Positions 52,286-61,167 of a DNA stretch of 64,000 bases are shown piece by piece (the first letter of the stretch is position 1; every line of letters begins with the position of its first letter). The position numbers and the translations under genes are program-made. This DNA is from Chloroflexota bacterium (lineage in GTDB: Bacteria > Chloroflexota > Anaerolineae > Aggregatilineales > Phototrophicaceae), in the NCBI GenBank assembly GCA_013388745.1, contig JACAER010000041.1, forward strand, positions 1 to 64,000. Reading direction: 5' to 3'. Under the pieces are notes generated by a model. The model saw only the letters and a list, made by a program, of their open reading frames with translations. It was not told the DNA's origin and made no database searches.

Positions 52286-52684
52286 CTAGAAAGCGTAATC
52301 GCCGCTCTCATCATCTTCGTCGGCGTAATCCAATTCATGGTTGTGCGGACGGCGGTCTCCCAACAGGATCATCTCGTTGGCGACCAGTTCGGTGCGGAAG
52401 TGCTTTTTGCCCGTTTCATCTTCCCAGCCGCGTGTTTGCAGCCGTCCTTCGACATACACTTGTTGACTCTTGGTCAGATGGCTCTTGCAGATTTCGGCCA
52501 GCGTGCCCCAGGCAACGACATTAAACCACTCGGTTTCTTCGCGGCGTTCGCCTTCGGCTGATGTCCAAGTGCGCGTGGTTGCCACGCTGAAACTGGTGAC
52601 TGGACGTCCACTGGGCGTATAGCGCATCTCTGGCTCGCGCCCCACATAACCGATTATCATCACCTTGTTTAACCCGCGTGCCAT
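52286..52684 (-). CDS. ssb: Single-stranded DNA-binding protein
   Basis: This 132-residue SSB has an OB-fold ([43 protein letters not shown]) and a short acidic tail ending DDESGDYAF rather than the usual D-D-x-I-P-F. The terminal Phe is kept but the Ile-Pro is replaced by Tyr-Ala, so partner binding to the tip may differ. It covers exposed single strands in replication and repair. It lies between rpsF and rpsR. Confidence 0.94.
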   Translation of the reverse strand: MARGLNKVMIIGYVGREPEMRYTPSGRPVTSFSVATTRTWTSAEGERREETEWFNVVAWGTLAEICKSHLTKSQQVYVEGRLQTRGWEDETGKKHFRTELVANEMILLGDRRPHNHELDYADEDDESGDYAF

Positions 52685-52714
52685 ACACCCTACACCTTCA
52701 TCCAGGTTCTTTGG

Positions 52715-53011
52715 TTATTCGTCCGCACGGATTAACAAATAACGCAGAATCGCGTTTGACAGCTTGAGATTACGTTCCAGTTCCGGCAGATTCTTTGTGT
52801 CGATCTCGGCATTCATAATGACATAGTAGCCTTCGCGTTGGCCGTTGATCTCGTAGGCCAGCTTGCGCCGTCCCCAGCGATCCACTTTGGTCACCGCGCC
52901 CATTTCCCCCGCCGTCACCCAGGCTTGTACCTGATTCACGGCATCGTTGACGCCTTCGTCTGTCGGCGCATCTACGCGCACGACAAAAGCCAATTCATAA
53001 TTCCTTTTCAT
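52715..53011 (-). CDS. rpsF: Small ribosomal subunit protein bS6
   Basis: The 98-residue protein from ATG 53011 has the S6 core (YELAFVVRV, VTKVDRWGRRKLAYEINGQREGYYVIM, LSNAILRYLLIR). S6 pairs with S18 on the 30S subunit. The open frame reaches 53077 but lacks a start near the family boundary there. The Shine-Dalgarno GAGGAG sits unusually far (about 14 bases) from the ATG, inside a predicted hairpin loop, consistent with leader regulation. Confidence 0.95.
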   Translation of the reverse strand: MKRNYELAFVVRVDAPTDEGVNDAVNQVQAWVTAGEMGAVTKVDRWGRRKLAYEINGQREGYYVIMNAEIDTKNLPELERNLKLSNAILRYLLIRADE

Positions 53012-53012
53012 A

Positions 53013-53100
53013 CCCGAAATGTGTACTCCTCTCCTCGGGATTGCCCTGCCACGCACGCGGCAGAGCGGAAAGCTCATGGCCGATTGGCCGTGAAACGCGC
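53013..53100 (-). ncRNA. candidate structured leader of rpsF (possible S6:S18-binding leader)
   Basis: Between the promoter and rpsF the minus-strand leader holds several hairpins: GGCC-AATC-GGCC, GAGC-TTTCC-GCTC, CTGCC-GCGTGCGT-GGCAG, and CCCGA (53039-53035) pairing with TCGGG (53017-53013) so that the Shine-Dalgarno is in the loop. rpsF leaders in many bacteria bind the S6:S18 complex for autoregulation; that role is inferred here, and the defining CCG-bulge structure was not verified. Confidence 0.35.
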
Positions 53101-53103
53101 GTT

Positions 53104-53132
53104 ATACTACCTAAGCTGTAAGCTTTTATCAA
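53104..53132 (-). promoter_or_regulatory. sigma70-type promoter of rpsF-ssb-rpsR
   Basis: On the minus strand TTGATA (53132-53127, five of six) and TAGTAT (53109-53104, four of six) are spaced by 17 bases. It overlaps the 3' end of the upstream polymerase gene and leaves an 85-base leader. Confidence 0.5.
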
Positions 53133-54570
53133 CGGTTAATTGTGCCAGTCGGGAACTTGCCAGCGCTAAGGCCGTTGTTAGCCAGAACAGCGCGATCGAC
53201 GCCTGAAAGTCGATACGGAAAAAATACAGGTCTGCCGCGCCGTTCACCAGCGCTGTCAGCAGCGCCGCGTGATAACCCAGATGGATCGCCTCCAGATCGG
53301 GGTTGGCACGCGCGCGGCGGTAAGTCGCCACGCCATACATGAAGACCGCCCCCATCGTCGTCAAAAACAGCGCCACCCCCGCCAATCCGATCTGATTCGC
53401 CATAATCAGGTACAGGCTGGCGACGTTGGCGTAAATATCGTTTTCGGGTGTACCCGTAAAGCCCACGCCGAAGATCGGGTAGCGGTTGATAAGCCGCAGC
53501 GCGTCGGTGTATTCGCCGATACGCATCTGCGTCGCCAAATCCTGCCCGGCGAAGCCCTGCGCGAAACGTTCGATGTACTGCTGCGTTTGCGGCAGCAGGA
53601 ACAACAGCAGCGCGCCGAACAACAGCAGCGGGATATAGCGCCGGTAACGCGCGATGGCGATCAAGCCGATGCCAGCAGCAAACGCCAGCGCCGACGCGCG
53701 TGAAAACGTCAGAATCAGCGCCAGCGTTACCACACCCAGCACGCCGAACGTCAGCCAGCGGTAGCGCAGCACGGGCTTGCGCGCGAAGACCTGCGGCGCG
53801 AACATAGCCGCTGCCACCGCCAGCACACCGCCAAAAGCGTTCGGGTCTACCCATGTGCCAATCGCGCGTTCCGCCAGATCAGGATTAGATTCGATATAGC
53901 GAATCACGCCGCCGTTCGGATAGCCGATGCGCGCCAGGCGCACCAGCAGGTTCTCGGCTGTAGCGTCAGGCAGCACATACAGCACCAGCGCGCCCGCCGC
54001 TTGCAGGCCAATCGCGATCATCACTACCAGCACCAGCCGCCGCAGCAGCAGCGGTTCGCGCAGCAAATCGACCAGAATAAACGTCATGCTGATGCTCAGC
54101 AGGGTTTCGGCGAACTGTCGCAAAATATGGCTCGTGGGCATGGCGTGCCGCAGACCCAGCGCGAAGGTCAGCAGCAGCCACATTATGTATAGCGCGATCA
54201 GGCTGTGTACGGGCGTTAACTGCATCGCCTGCCGCCTGCCTTGCATCCACTGCATGCCGTACACCAGCAAAAACGCGCCCAGCGCCGCGTCCATAAACGT
54301 CGGCGTAAAGCCGATGCGCACAGGCAGCGTGCCAAACGGCAGCAGAATCATCACGAAGATCACGCCGTACAGCGCCGCCTGCACGCTCGTCAGGATACAC
54401 AGCCCCGCCAGCAGCCCGAAAACCGCGCCAAAAGCGATCACCGGTCCGGCGACTGTCGTCAAGAGGCCGACCAGTCCGCCGACCAGCCCGATCATAACGC
54501 CGACAAACAGCGCCGCTTTGCGCGGGCTTAACTGCGCGTACCAATTTTGCAGCGGATCAGTGACGACCAT
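53107..54570 (-). CDS. O-antigen ligase/polymerase-like membrane protein (Wzy/WaaL family)
   Basis: The 487-residue protein has about twelve hydrophobic helices and an outside loop (about 355-395) with RLINRYPIFGVGFTGTPENDIYANVASLYLIMANQIGLAGV, the WaaL/Wzy-type pattern GVGxG...N...L in which the loop His is replaced by an Asn. Conserved TFSRASALAF is also typical. It probably polymerises or ligates surface polysaccharide. Its start overlaps the YfhO-like gene by 14 bases, in a run of four glycan genes. Confidence 0.78.
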   Translation of the reverse strand: MVVTDPLQNWYAQLSPRKAALFVGVMIGLVGGLVGLLTTVAGPVIAFGAVFGLLAGLCILTSVQAALYGVIFVMILLPFGTLPVRIGFTPTFMDAALGAFLLVYGMQWMQGRRQAMQLTPVHSLIALYIMWLLLTFALGLRHAMPTSHILRQFAETLLSISMTFILVDLLREPLLLRRLVLVVMIAIGLQAAGALVLYVLPDATAENLLVRLARIGYPNGGVIRYIESNPDLAERAIGTWVDPNAFGGVLAVAAAMFAPQVFARKPVLRYRWLTFGVLGVVTLALILTFSRASALAFAAGIGLIAIARYRRYIPLLLFGALLLFLLPQTQQYIERFAQGFAGQDLATQMRIGEYTDALRLINRYPIFGVGFTGTPENDIYANVASLYLIMANQIGLAGVALFLTTMGAVFMYGVATYRRARANPDLEAIHLGYHAALLTALVNGAADLYFFRIDFQASIALFWLTTALALASSRLAQLTVDKSLQLR

Positions 54571-56815
54571 AGCGTATCCCTATCCCTACAGCGAACATCA
54601 GCAGCGCGCCCCATGTCAGCAGACTGATAAGCGCGCCCAATCGGAAGCTCAGCGGCTCGTACACGAATTCTACCGTATGCTGTCCCGCCGGTAGCGCCAG
54701 CGCCACCACCGCCCCATAGGCGCGCAGCAGGTCGGCGGGCTGGCCATCGATCAACACGCGCCAGCCGGGGTAATCGGGCTGCGCGACGGTCAGAATGGCT
54801 GCTGCTGGCGTGCTGACTTCAATCGTAAAGGCCTCCGGCGCGAAAGCCGTCACCACTGCCTGCGCATTTTCTGGCCGTTGGCCGGAAAGCGTGATTCCGG
54901 CGTCACGATTCAGAATCACCGTGCGCCGCGCGTCAAAATCGGGCTGTGCCAGCAGCGCATAGGCCGCCTCATCATTGTTCACCACTTGCGCATCGTACAC
55001 CAGCCACGCGAACGGGCGTGGGTCACACAGCCGGTGCAGATTCGCCGCGCCGAAACGATCCGCCGCGCTCAAGACAATCTCACTCGCCACAGGCAGTTCG
55101 TTCCAATCGCTGAAGACGTAGCGCACCGCGAAAATTTCCCACGCGCGCGGGTTGACAGGTTCGTTCGTCTGAATCAGCGTGTGCGGGCCTTCAAGAAACA
55201 GCGGACTGATGCCGCGAATATCCATCAACCCGTACAGGCTGGCATAATTGCCGTAGAGGTCACGGTAATTGCCGTCCACCCGGAAAGGCGTATCTGTATC
55301 TTCCAGCGCACGCGCCACCAGCGGCGGCGGCGAAAAATCGAGTTGACGCGCGGGCGGGACAGGCGCGAACACCGCATGATTATCCATATTGACGGCGAAC
55401 AATTCCAGCGCAACCAGCAGCGCCAGCAGCGCATAGACGGTGCGCGCCACTTGTTCGCGCAGCGCCAGCGTCAGCAGCGCATAAGTTGCCAGCGCCACTA
55501 ACGCACTGCGGGCGAAAATGCCTACACTGCTGTAGGCTGGCGGATTGCCCAGCCACAGCGCGAACACCAGCGCTGCCAGCGCCAGAATCGCCCACAGCGC
55601 CGCGCGCAGTGTACGCAGCAGGCCGCGCCGCGCTTCGTTGTTGATGGCTGCCGCAGACGAGATAAGCCAGGCGGCGCCCATGCCTGCCAGCAGCGCCAGC
55701 GCGTTAGCGAACAAAAACGCCGCGCGTTCCTGCCCGCGAAACACGTTCGCACCGGGTAAAATACTATAAAACAGGGGGTACACTGGGCTGCGCGCGCCCA
55801 GGCTCCACAGCAGCGCAAACAGCGCCACACCGCCCCAGAACCATTTTTCGTGCTGTGTTCCCTGTGTCAGCGCCAGCAGCGCCAGCGCCAGCCCCGGCAG
55901 GCCGATATACAGCGGCGACCATGTGCTCACCGTGCCCGGAAACAGCATTTGCGCCACATCCTGAAACGGGAAACCGCCGCCTTTCGCGTCGAATGCGAAT
56001 TCGCTGCGCGCCGTGCGCCCGATGTATTCGAATGTCGGCAAAAGCTGTACCGCCGCTATGCCACCAGCGATCGCCCCTAACAACGCGGTGCAAACGATCA
56101 GCGTCTGCCAGCGGTAGCGCCCGGCGTACAGGCGATAGGCCGCGTAGGCCACCAGCAGATACGTCAAAAACCAACTGGTTTGGGGGTGTCCGGCCATCCA
56201 CGATAGGCCGAGCGCGAAGCCCGCCAGCGCCAACCAGCGCCAGCGAATCGTCTGCCCGCCCGCCGTGCCTGTTATTTGTATCGGGATGCCCTGCAAAATG
56301 CCCAAAGCAGCCAGCGGCAGCCACACACTGGCTTCCAGCAGCGCCAGTTGCAGCGGCGGATACCCGGTTATGAAACCGCCGTAGCCCGCGATGATCGCCG
56401 CCACACACGCGCCATAAACGCTGCCTGTCAGCCGTCGCGCAAAGGTGTAAAACAGCAGCGTGTACAGCAGCACATGCGCCATCATCTCGATTTCCAGCGC
56501 GTGATACGTCCAACTGCCGCTGACCGCGCTTAATGCAATCGTCAGCAGGCGCGGCGGATAAAACACCGCGGCCTGTGTATCGGCGATAAACGGCAGCCCA
56601 CTGTTGTTATACGGGTTCCACAGCGGTATCTGCCCGACGGTCAAACGCTGGTACTGGTATGCGCCGAACGCCACAAATTGGCCGGAAAAATCGCCGTTGA
56701 CCAGCGATGCCTGATCGATCACGTTGGGTGTCAGCAACCGCCAGAAAAACAGCGCCCACAGCGCCAGCAGCAGCGCTACAGCGCCCGTGTCTGCTGTCAG
56801 CAGTCGTTTACGCAT
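54557..56815 (-). CDS. YfhO-family integral membrane protein (putative GT-C-type glycosyltransferase)
   Basis: The 752-residue protein has an N-terminal helix, a first outside loop with LVNGDFSGQFVAFGAYQYQRL and PLWNPYNNSGLPFIADTQAAVFYPPRLL, the YfhO signature, a dozen hydrophobic helices (to about residue 470) and an outside C-domain (about 500-720: VAQPDYPGWRVLIDGQPADLLRAYGAVVALALPAGQHTVEFVY), ending in a membrane helix. YfhO proteins are linked to glycosylation of teichoic acids. Here it neighbours a polymerase and two transferases, so a surface-glycan role is likely. It overlaps the GT4 gene by eight bases. Confidence 0.8.
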   Translation of the reverse strand: MRKRLLTADTGAVALLLALWALFFWRLLTPNVIDQASLVNGDFSGQFVAFGAYQYQRLTVGQIPLWNPYNNSGLPFIADTQAAVFYPPRLLTIALSAVSGSWTYHALEIEMMAHVLLYTLLFYTFARRLTGSVYGACVAAIIAGYGGFITGYPPLQLALLEASVWLPLAALGILQGIPIQITGTAGGQTIRWRWLALAGFALGLSWMAGHPQTSWFLTYLLVAYAAYRLYAGRYRWQTLIVCTALLGAIAGGIAAVQLLPTFEYIGRTARSEFAFDAKGGGFPFQDVAQMLFPGTVSTWSPLYIGLPGLALALLALTQGTQHEKWFWGGVALFALLWSLGARSPVYPLFYSILPGANVFRGQERAAFLFANALALLAGMGAAWLISSAAAINNEARRGLLRTLRAALWAILALAALVFALWLGNPPAYSSVGIFARSALVALATYALLTLALREQVARTVYALLALLVALELFAVNMDNHAVFAPVPPARQLDFSPPPLVARALEDTDTPFRVDGNYRDLYGNYASLYGLMDIRGISPLFLEGPHTLIQTNEPVNPRAWEIFAVRYVFSDWNELPVASEIVLSAADRFGAANLHRLCDPRPFAWLVYDAQVVNNDEAAYALLAQPDFDARRTVILNRDAGITLSGQRPENAQAVVTAFAPEAFTIEVSTPAAAILTVAQPDYPGWRVLIDGQPADLLRAYGAVVALALPAGQHTVEFVYEPLSFRLGALISLLTWGALLMFAVGIGIRYGRH

Positions 56816-57926
56816 TCACCACCTGCCCAAAAAACGCCGCCGTATCGCGCGCGATCACGTTCCAATCGAAGCGCGCCCGCAGCGCCTTAACGCCAACGCG
56901 CAAGTGCGGCATTTCCCGCGCGCGCCGCAGCCCTGCCGCCAGCTCCCGGCTGTCGTTCACCGGCACAAAAAGCATATTTTCGCCGTCCACAAATTCAGGA
57001 ATCGCCACCTGCGGCAGCGTCGTGACGATCGCGCAACCATGCTGAATCGCCGCCATCAATGTGCCGCGCCGGAAAGACGCGCCATCGGTGAACGGCAGCG
57101 CCACAACATCGCTCGCCGCCAGATACGCGCTGACTGCGCGCTCGTCTACAAAGCCGGTCCAACAAATGTGACTGCTCAGGCCGAGTTTTTGGATCAGCGC
57201 ATCGATTTCGTCGGCATAAGCGGCATTGGTGGCATCGCTTGTGCCCGTGCGCCCGCCGATCAGCGCCAGCTTCGCCGGAACGTTTTCAGCCACCAGCAGC
57301 GCCAGGCTGTGCAGCAGGGTTTCGACCCCTTTGCTGCGGTTCATAAAACCAAAATAGGCGATCAAAAAATCGTCTGGCTGCGCGCCGGCCTGCTGCCGCC
57401 ACGCTGTGCGCTCAAAATCCGGCGGCAGCGCGCTCAGAATATTGCTGCCGATCGGGATCATGGCGGCTTTCGGCAAAGCGCGCACGCGCAAATAATCTTC
57501 GTGGTTGGTGACGATCACGCCCGCCGAAGCCCGCGCCAGATGGCGCACAATCCAATCGCGCGTTTTGCCGGCCTTAGGAAACAGATAGGGGAAGCGCAGA
57601 TCATGAAACGTCGTGACCAGCGGCATCCCGCGCAGATAATCCGGCAGAAAATGGACAACCGGCGACATGCCAAACGCCGCCGTCTGAAATTGCAGATTTA
57701 CGATGTCCAGCCGCTGCGCCCGCGCCCAACGGCGCACGGCAGGCAAACAGCCCGGCCCCCAGCCGCGCACATGGTCAACATGAATGCCTTCATCATGCGC
57801 GCGCGCGTCCGCCAGCACAAAAATAGCGTGCCCCTGCGCCTGCAAGGTGCGCGCGATAATCTGGCTGAACGCGCCGACACCGCCCTGCATCGGCGGGTAT
57901 TCGCCCGTCACAATTCCGATTCGCAT
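56808..57926 (-). CDS. Family 4 glycosyltransferase
   Basis: From ATG 57926 the 372-residue GT-B enzyme begins MRIGIVTGEYPPMQGGVG, the GT4 N-terminal motif, and its C-terminal lobe has IAYFGFMNRSKGVETLLHSL, a WTGFVDERAVSAYLAASDVVALPF segment and the C-terminal EFVDGENMLFVP with SFRRGTLMAAIQHG in place of the usual E-x7-E. It transfers a sugar from a nucleotide donor. The frame continuing to 58340 is antisense-derived. Its ATG overlaps the previous gene's TAA by one base. Confidence 0.87.
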   Translation of the reverse strand: MRIGIVTGEYPPMQGGVGAFSQIIARTLQAQGHAIFVLADARAHDEGIHVDHVRGWGPGCLPAVRRWARAQRLDIVNLQFQTAAFGMSPVVHFLPDYLRGMPLVTTFHDLRFPYLFPKAGKTRDWIVRHLARASAGVIVTNHEDYLRVRALPKAAMIPIGSNILSALPPDFERTAWRQQAGAQPDDFLIAYFGFMNRSKGVETLLHSLALLVAENVPAKLALIGGRTGTSDATNAAYADEIDALIQKLGLSSHICWTGFVDERAVSAYLAASDVVALPFTDGASFRRGTLMAAIQHGCAIVTTLPQVAIPEFVDGENMLFVPVNDSRELAAGLRRAREMPHLRVGVKALRARFDWNVIARDTAAFFGQVVNA

Positions 57927-58846
57927 TAGTTCGCCTTGAGGCCAGAGCGCAGTACCTGCCAGTAGGCGCGCATCCGTTCCTGCCGCAGCGCACGCTTGTG
58001 ACCCAGCAGACTCTTGACGCCTTCGATGCCGATTTGCGCCGCGTAACTCAGCAGCAAGAACAGCCGCAGCGCCAGCGCCAGCCCTGCGCTGTGATATTTG
58101 CGAAAATAGCGCAGCTTGCTCTGCTGAAAATGAATATGCTTGCGCGCTGCCGCCTGTTCCGTGCTCTTGCCCCCATGATGGATAATTTGCGCGCCGCCGA
58201 AATACACCACGCGCCAGCCGGCGCCTTTGGCGCGTTTGCACCAGTCCAACTCTTCCGAGTACATCACGTAGCCTTCGTCCAGCCCGCCGATCTGCTCGTA
58301 GACCGCGCGCCGCGCCAGCAGCGCCGACCCCTGCACCCAATCCACTTCGGCGGTCGCCGTATCCGCCACATCTTCGGCGTAAAAATGCGCCAGCAGGCGC
58401 TTTGGCGCGTAAGGTTGCAGCCAGGTACTCTCGAAAAACGCCAGCGCCGCCGTCGGGAAACGCCGCTTGCTCGACTGCGTGCTGCGGTCGCTGTTAAGCG
58501 TGTGCGGCCCCAAAATGCCGACTTCGGGATGGGCGTCCATATAGGCCACCATCTGCGCCAGCGCATCGCCTACGATTTCAGTGTCGGGGTTCAACAGCAG
58601 CAGATAGCGCCCGCTCGCGCTCTGTAAGCCGATGTTGTTGCCGCGCGTGAAGCCGACATTTTCGCTTTGCGCCAGCAGCTTGACCTGGGGATACAGCGTT
58701 CTGACCATCTCGACAGTGTGATCGCTGCTGGCCGAATCCACCAGGATAATTTCGCTTTTCAGCCCACCGCTGTGGATGCTGTCCAAACACTCCGCCAGCA
58801 GCGCGGCCACGTTCCAACTAACAATGATGATTGATAAATCTGTCAC
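57926..58846 (-). CDS. Family 2 glycosyltransferase, rhamnosyltransferase-like
   Basis: The 306-residue protein begins MTDLSIIIVSWNVAALLAEC and has ILVDSASSDHTVEM, ENVGFTRGNNIGLQ, LLLNPDTEIVG, YVMYSEELDWCKRAK and a C-terminal charged region. It closely resembles the transferase at 11234-12145 and is likely its paralogue. It starts at GTG 58846 with AGGAATTT upstream, and is the first gene of the surface-glycan operon running to 53107. Donor sugar is unknown. Confidence 0.85.
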   Translation of the reverse strand: MTDLSIIIVSWNVAALLAECLDSIHSGGLKSEIILVDSASSDHTVEMVRTLYPQVKLLAQSENVGFTRGNNIGLQSASGRYLLLLNPDTEIVGDALAQMVAYMDAHPEVGILGPHTLNSDRSTQSSKRRFPTAALAFFESTWLQPYAPKRLLAHFYAEDVADTATAEVDWVQGSALLARRAVYEQIGGLDEGYVMYSEELDWCKRAKGAGWRVVYFGGAQIIHHGGKSTEQAAARKHIHFQQSKLRYFRKYHSAGLALALRLFLLLSYAAQIGIEGVKSLLGHKRALRQERMRAYWQVLRSGLKAN

Positions 58847-58986
58847 AAATGTAAATTCCTAACCAGGCACATGCGTCAGAATTTTACCAGACATTTTACA
58901 TTTTCCGCCCGCCAGAAAATACTTCGCTTACATTTTGGCGGCATCATGAGAAGAGTTGAGAGGCATAACCCTAAAGGACAAGCAAC

Positions 58987-60054
58987 ATGAACGCCAAGAA
59001 ACTCTTCATCATTCTGCTGGTCGCCGCGCTGGCGATCTTTGGCATCAGCGCTGTCTCGGCGCAGGGCGGCCCCGGCGGGCCGGGTGGCCCCGGTGGGCCT
59101 GGACCGGGTGAACCGGGCGGGCGCGGCGGGCGCGGCGGGCGCGGCGAACACGCGATGGCCGCCATGCAAGACCTGATCGTCATCGTCGTGCAAGAAACCG
59201 GCCTCGCGCCGATGGAAATTGTGCAGCAGCTTCGTGACGGCTCTACGCTGGCTGAGATCATCACAGCCGCTGGCGGCGATGTGAACGCGGTGATCGCTCA
59301 GGCGGTGGAAATGCTGACCACGCGCATCAATACCGCTGTCGCGACGGGCGCGCTGACACAGGAACAGGCCGACCAAATGCTGGCGAACCTGGAACAGAAC
59401 GTGACCGACATCGTGAATGGTCAGTTCCAGCCCGGCGAAGGGCGCGGGGGGATCGGGCGTATGGGGCGCGCGGGCGCGCAGGTCTTGATTGACGCCGTCG
59501 CCGAAGCGACCGGCCTCACACAGCAGGAGATCGTACAGCAGGTGCGTGATGGTGCGACATTGGCCGACGTCATCACCGCCAACGGGGGCAATGTGGACGC
59601 CGTGATTGAAACCGCTGTTGCCAACGCCACGCAGGAGATCAACGCGGCAGTCAGCGAAGGCACCATGACGCAGGAACAGGCCGACCAACTGATCGAATCG
59701 CTGCAACCCCTGTTCACGCAGATTGTCAACGGCGAACTGCCGATGCAACAAGGCCCGCATATGCTGGCGCGCGGCGTCATCCAACTGGCTGCCGAACAGA
59801 CCGGGCTGACTGTGCAGGAAATCCGCGAGCAGCTTCAAGCGGGCAACTCGCTCGCCAGCGTCCTGACGGCGAATGGTGTGGATGTCGATGCCTTCATCGC
59901 CGATGTGATCGCTCAGGCCGAAGCGCAGTTGACGCAGGCCGTCGAAAACGGGCGGCTGACGCAGGAGCAGGCTGATAATATGCTCAACCGCCTGCGCGAA
60001 GAACTGCCGGAGCGCATTAACGAAGTGCCCGCCGCGCCGCCCGCCGGCGCCTAA
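58987..60054 (+). CDS. Secreted protein with Gly/Pro/Arg-rich segment and three tandem repeats, function unknown
   Basis: A signal peptide (1-26, AQG cleavage) and a low-complexity Gly/Pro/Arg segment (27-55) precede three helical repeats of about 85 residues (about 62-147, 167-250, 264-347). Each has an ETGL/EIxQQxRDG/TLAxxIxAxGG/VxAVIxxAV run followed by GxLTQEQADxxLxxL. All start with a T-G-L helix and end with a helix like TQEQADQML. The repeat looks like a three-helix module, reminiscent of DUF2680/YckD-type or proteins of the Spy/CpxP class, but I cannot name it. AAAGGA lies eight bases before ATG 58987. A strong terminator follows. Confidence 0.72.
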   Translation: MNAKKLFIILLVAALAIFGISAVSAQGGPGGPGGPGGPGPGEPGGRGGRGGRGEHAMAAMQDLIVIVVQETGLAPMEIVQQLRDGSTLAEIITAAGGDVNAVIAQAVEMLTTRINTAVATGALTQEQADQMLANLEQNVTDIVNGQFQPGEGRGGIGRMGRAGAQVLIDAVAEATGLTQQEIVQQVRDGATLADVITANGGNVDAVIETAVANATQEINAAVSEGTMTQEQADQLIESLQPLFTQIVNGELPMQQGPHMLARGVIQLAAEQTGLTVQEIREQLQAGNSLASVLTANGVDVDAFIADVIAQAEAQLTQAVENGRLTQEQADNMLNRLREELPERINEVPAAPPAGA

Positions 60055-60074
60055 TACTACAGCATCCGCAATCG

Positions 60075-60110
60075 AAAGAGCTGGAACACATTGTTCCGGC
60101 TCTTTTCTGT
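60075..60110 (+). terminator. strong terminator after the triple-repeat gene
   Basis: AAAGAGCTGGAACA (60075-60088) pairs with TGTTCCGGCTCTTT (60092-60105), 14 bp with one G-T wobble and a three-base loop CAT, followed by TCTGTTG. It ends the gene at 60054. Confidence 0.75.
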
Positions 60111-60200
60111 TGTGATGATTAGTGGCCATAAATTATGACGATTCGCCCTACCAATGCCTGTGCGCTTTCTTTTAAGCTGTAGAAAAATGTTCGCGATGTT

Positions 60201-60608
60201 ATGTTGAAGTTTTTGAACAAGCTGGCGAATCCGTTCGTTTTGTGGCTGCTGAACTCGCCCTTTCACAGGCTGTTGAGCAGTTCGCTGCTGCTGATCCGCG
60301 TCACTGGGCGCAAAAGTGGCAAAATCTATACCACGCCCGTGCAGTACGGCTGGAGTGACCACACCTTATACGTCATTTCAGCGCTCGACCGCACCTGGTG
60401 GAAGAATCTGCGCGCCGGCGCGCAGGTACAGGTGCGCTTGCGCGGCCAGGAGCATACAGGTTATGGGCAGGTGTTCACCGATCCGCATATCGTCGCTGAA
60501 CACGTGCGCACGATGTATCCCAGCCTGAAGCCCTGGCAGATCGATCAGTTCACCGAAGGCCGCGTTGCCATCACGATCAAATTGGAGCCAGAACGCGCCT
60601 CAGCGTAA
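60201..60608 (+). CDS. Nitroreductase/quinone-reductase-family deazaflavin-type protein (Ddn-like, DUF385)
   Basis: The 135-residue protein has the Ddn/F420-binding split-barrel pattern: LIRVTGRKSGKIYTTPVQYG, WWKNLRAGAQVQVRLRGQE and a C-terminal strand. Mycobacterial Ddn uses F420H2 to reduce quinones or nitroimidazoles; that cofactor is inferred from family. N-terminal helix residues 1-25 are hydrophobic and may bind the membrane. Its 3' end overlaps the convergent PPC-domain gene by nine bases. Confidence 0.8.
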   Translation: MLKFLNKLANPFVLWLLNSPFHRLLSSSLLLIRVTGRKSGKIYTTPVQYGWSDHTLYVISALDRTWWKNLRAGAQVQVRLRGQEHTGYGQVFTDPHIVAEHVRTMYPSLKPWQIDQFTEGRVAITIKLEPERASA

Positions 60609-61061
60609 ATCCCACAGCAGCAGCCCGGTCTGGGCGTCCGCCGCGCGCCGGACCGCTGCCCCATCGTAGGCTGTCAGCGTGAATTCGACGGCGAAGGCCA
60701 GCGCGCGCGCCGCGTGTCCGCCCACCACAGCAATGCCATGCGGCGCGTTGTCGTCGCGGAAGGCCGCAACCAGATGCAGATGGATGTGCGGCTGCTCATC
60801 CAGCAGGCTGATCGTGCCGTGCCCCGCGACGATTTCCAGCGCGCGCCGAAAAATGATCGGTAGCTCGCGGCGCTGCTCTACGAAATTGTAAGCGGTAAAC
60901 TCGACCTCATGCAGCCCGCCGAGCAGATCAAACGCTGCCGTCTGGATGCTGTGCTGCTGCGCGAATGTCATCAGCGCCTCATGCACATTCGCGCCGTCCG
61001 TCAGCGTGCCCATGAATACGCGCGTGCCGGCGGGGTTCACCTGCCGCATATCAGCCGCCAT
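60600..61061 (-). CDS. PPC/DUF296-domain protein
   Basis: The 153-residue protein matches the PPC/DUF296 family (GTRVFMGTLTDGANVHEALMTFAQQHSI, GGLHEVEFTAYNF, EIVAGHGTISLLDEQPHIHLHLVAAF, GGHAARALAFAVEFTLTAY). In plants the domain is paired with AT-hooks; in bacteria it is stand-alone, often forming trimers, with unknown substrate. The conserved His pair in HIHLHL may be a metal site. The start is ATG 61061; an in-frame ATG four codons later is possible. It is convergent with the Ddn-like gene. Confidence 0.83.
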   Translation of the reverse strand: MAADMRQVNPAGTRVFMGTLTDGANVHEALMTFAQQHSIQTAAFDLLGGLHEVEFTAYNFVEQRRELPIIFRRALEIVAGHGTISLLDEQPHIHLHLVAAFRDDNAPHGIAVVGGHAARALAFAVEFTLTAYDGAAVRRAADAQTGLLLWDLR

Positions 61062-61167
61062 AAGTTCAGTCTTTCCGTGTTAAAATAGTCGAAAACAGCC
61101 ACAAATGAACATACCCCGACTGGGAAACGCGGCCCGCCGACGGCAATCGCACCGGATTCCGCTGTAA

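Noticed and set aside
58876..60129. Long minus-strand open frame opposite the triple-repeat gene
   Set aside because: It is the antisense of a repeated, GC-rich coding region; the plus-strand frame has a signal peptide, ribosome site and conserved repeats, the minus frame none.
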